This document shows, piece by piece, positions 63,301-64,000 of a stretch of 64,000 bases of DNA (position 1 is the stretch's first letter; each line of letters begins with the position of its first letter). The translations under genes and the position numbers were made by a program. Source of the stretch: Jaltomata sinuosa (Eukaryota > Streptophyta > Magnoliopsida > Solanales > Solanaceae); assembly GCA_003996215.1 (NCBI GenBank), contig QJPP01000030.1, forward strand, positions 1,426,001 through 1,490,000, in the 5' to 3' direction. Under the pieces are notes generated by a model. That model was given only the letters and a program-made list of their open reading frames with translations, did not search any database and was not told the origin of the DNA.

Positions 63301-64000
63301 ATGATGTTTCAGCTTCCCCTTTTCTTGAAAAACAGCTTTTCGATTCTTCTACTTTTGTTCTTTCTTTTCCAATTAAACATGGTGAGTTCCTTTGTATTAT
63401 AGAGATACCATCTATGACTAGTTTAGCCACCGTTGCAGTATGTCAGGACTGAAAGCCTTTTGCATCTTGATGTGCTAGGTTGGCTTTGCCTTCTTAATAT
63501 CAAACTTCATCCGCAAGTCCACTTCGACTACATCAGCTAGCTTTGCCATATTTGTAATTGGTTGTGGGACTCAGGCAAGTCAATTCTCAGATTTAAACTT
63601 CCAAAACTCGTAAATGAATCTTGTGACACATTTGTTTTATTCTCTTGCAGGCATTTTCAGAGCTTCTCTATAGTGACACAAAACATAAAACCAGCTATAG
63701 AAGAACAATCTGGTCCTTCTTTCCGCCTAATCCGTTTTCAGGAGGTCTGTATCTGTTATTAGAAGACAAAGTTGGGATCAGCTGGAGTAGACTATCCCCG
63801 TGTGTCAGTGATGACTCAGACTGCTATTCAATTGTATGGTAGAGTTTTAGTTTTAGTTTCTCTTTTTAGTTTAAATCTAATTCTCCGTGTATCCAAGATG
63901 ATAAGAGATCCTAAAAACTTGTTCCTGTGCTTTATCTCTTGAGTATGCATGTTAAAACTTATTACCCTCTTTCTTCTTTCTAAAATCAAGTTGTTTGACC
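60304..64000 (+). CDS. ABCA2: ABCA2-like ABC transporter, 5' part (pair 2, cut by window edge)
   Basis: Exons 60304-60675, 62583-62817, 62925-63121, 63196-63381, 63479-63574 and 63651-63833 (last donor GTATGG tentative); the rest lies beyond the window. All junctions keep frame; exons 4 and 5 have exactly the lengths of the disabled copy at 40058-45808 (186 and 96 bp). The N terminus is MELQQRGFSLFWQQTIALMK, then helix ATFLQLFSSLFFFGLLCG, PPIPPCEHKFFIKRPCYDF, NNPGRPIPSTK, an extracellular part with GALHFVERNATVISYG, and membrane blocks EKELKLRQAMTVMGLFDSAY, GMMFQLPLFLKNS and WSFFPPNPFSGGL. This is the ABCA2 (ATH1) type, normally about 950-980 residues with one nucleotide-binding domain, which is not visible here. 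The ATG at 60304 aligns with the paralogue's start; an in-frame GTG three codons upstream is ignored. Intron 5 starts GC (ACTCAG|GCAAGT). Intron 1 (1.9 kb) holds a SINE and two inverted copies of the 200-bp repeat. Confidence 0.85.
60731..60848 (+). mobile_element. SINE 3' portion with 18-bp target-site duplication
   Basis: The body has GACCGTGGTGTCCGGGCTAG, ACGGGATACCTGCCACCTCC, CACCAGCAACAGGTG and CTGTCCACCAAGGCTAGAAC, a SINE family I know to be widespread in Solanaceae (Au-like). AGTTTACCATTTTGCTTT occurs at 60713-60730 and again exactly at 60849-60866. Only the 118-bp 3' part is present, without the tRNA-like head. It sits in intron 1 of the ABCA2-like gene, in the sense direction. Confidence 0.85.
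61290..61650 (-). repeat. Two inverted copies of the 200-bp ABCA-intron repeat
   Basis: Reading minus, two successive copies have GACTTTGAGCCTAACTCAAC then AGCTCGTGAGGTGAG (near 61375-61415), and GGACTTAACTCAACCCCAAA then AGCTTATGAGGTAAG (near 61580-61625). Same family as 51118-52130 and 37437-37622, opposite strand, intron 1 of the ABCA2-like gene. Confidence 0.65.

Overview
This is eukaryotic nuclear DNA from a flowering plant, most likely Solanaceae (tomato, potato or tobacco relatives). The grounds are AT-rich intergenic DNA, genes with many short GT-AG introns, plant-specific gene families (class I TCP, PRE-type HLH, plant ABCA half transporters), and dense short transposons: Stowaway-like and Tourist-like MITEs, tRNA-derived SINEs and the CAACAACAAC-type dispersed repeat common in nightshade genomes. 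I cannot fix the genus.

Layout. 1-5072: repeat-rich upstream DNA. 5073-6609: class I TCP transcription factor (TCP14/15 type), two exons. 6610-23222: gene-poor DNA with MITEs, a tRNA-Pro(AGG) gene at 12932-13003, two SINEs with target-site duplications, a GGGTC-type minisatellite and a 99-bp foldback. 23223-24377: 92-residue PRE-type HLH gene, two exons. 25650-29775: gene-fragment zone with an RBOH (NADPH oxidase) exon relic, then a 1.2-kb unit repeated three times that carries broken sulfate-transporter exons, ending in an inverted repeat.

32129-64000: a cluster of four ABC-A half-transporter genes. It is two copies of the same head-to-head pair: an ABCA7-like gene on the minus strand and an ABCA2-like gene on the plus strand. 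In pair 1 (32129-45808) both members look dead. The ABCA7-like copy has a 1-bp insertion just before Walker A and two missing splice donors. The ABCA2-like copy has four separate 1-bp indels. In pair 2 (47697 to beyond 64000) the ABCA7-like gene is intact (18 exons, 896 residues), and the ABCA2-like gene is intact as far as the window shows, cut off by the right edge. A 5'-truncated LINE with a diverged target-site duplication lies between the pairs.

Exon boundaries were set by hand from splice consensus, reading frame and exon-length agreement between paralogues. They may be off by a few bases, and no transcript evidence was available. Functions are assigned by recognising families.
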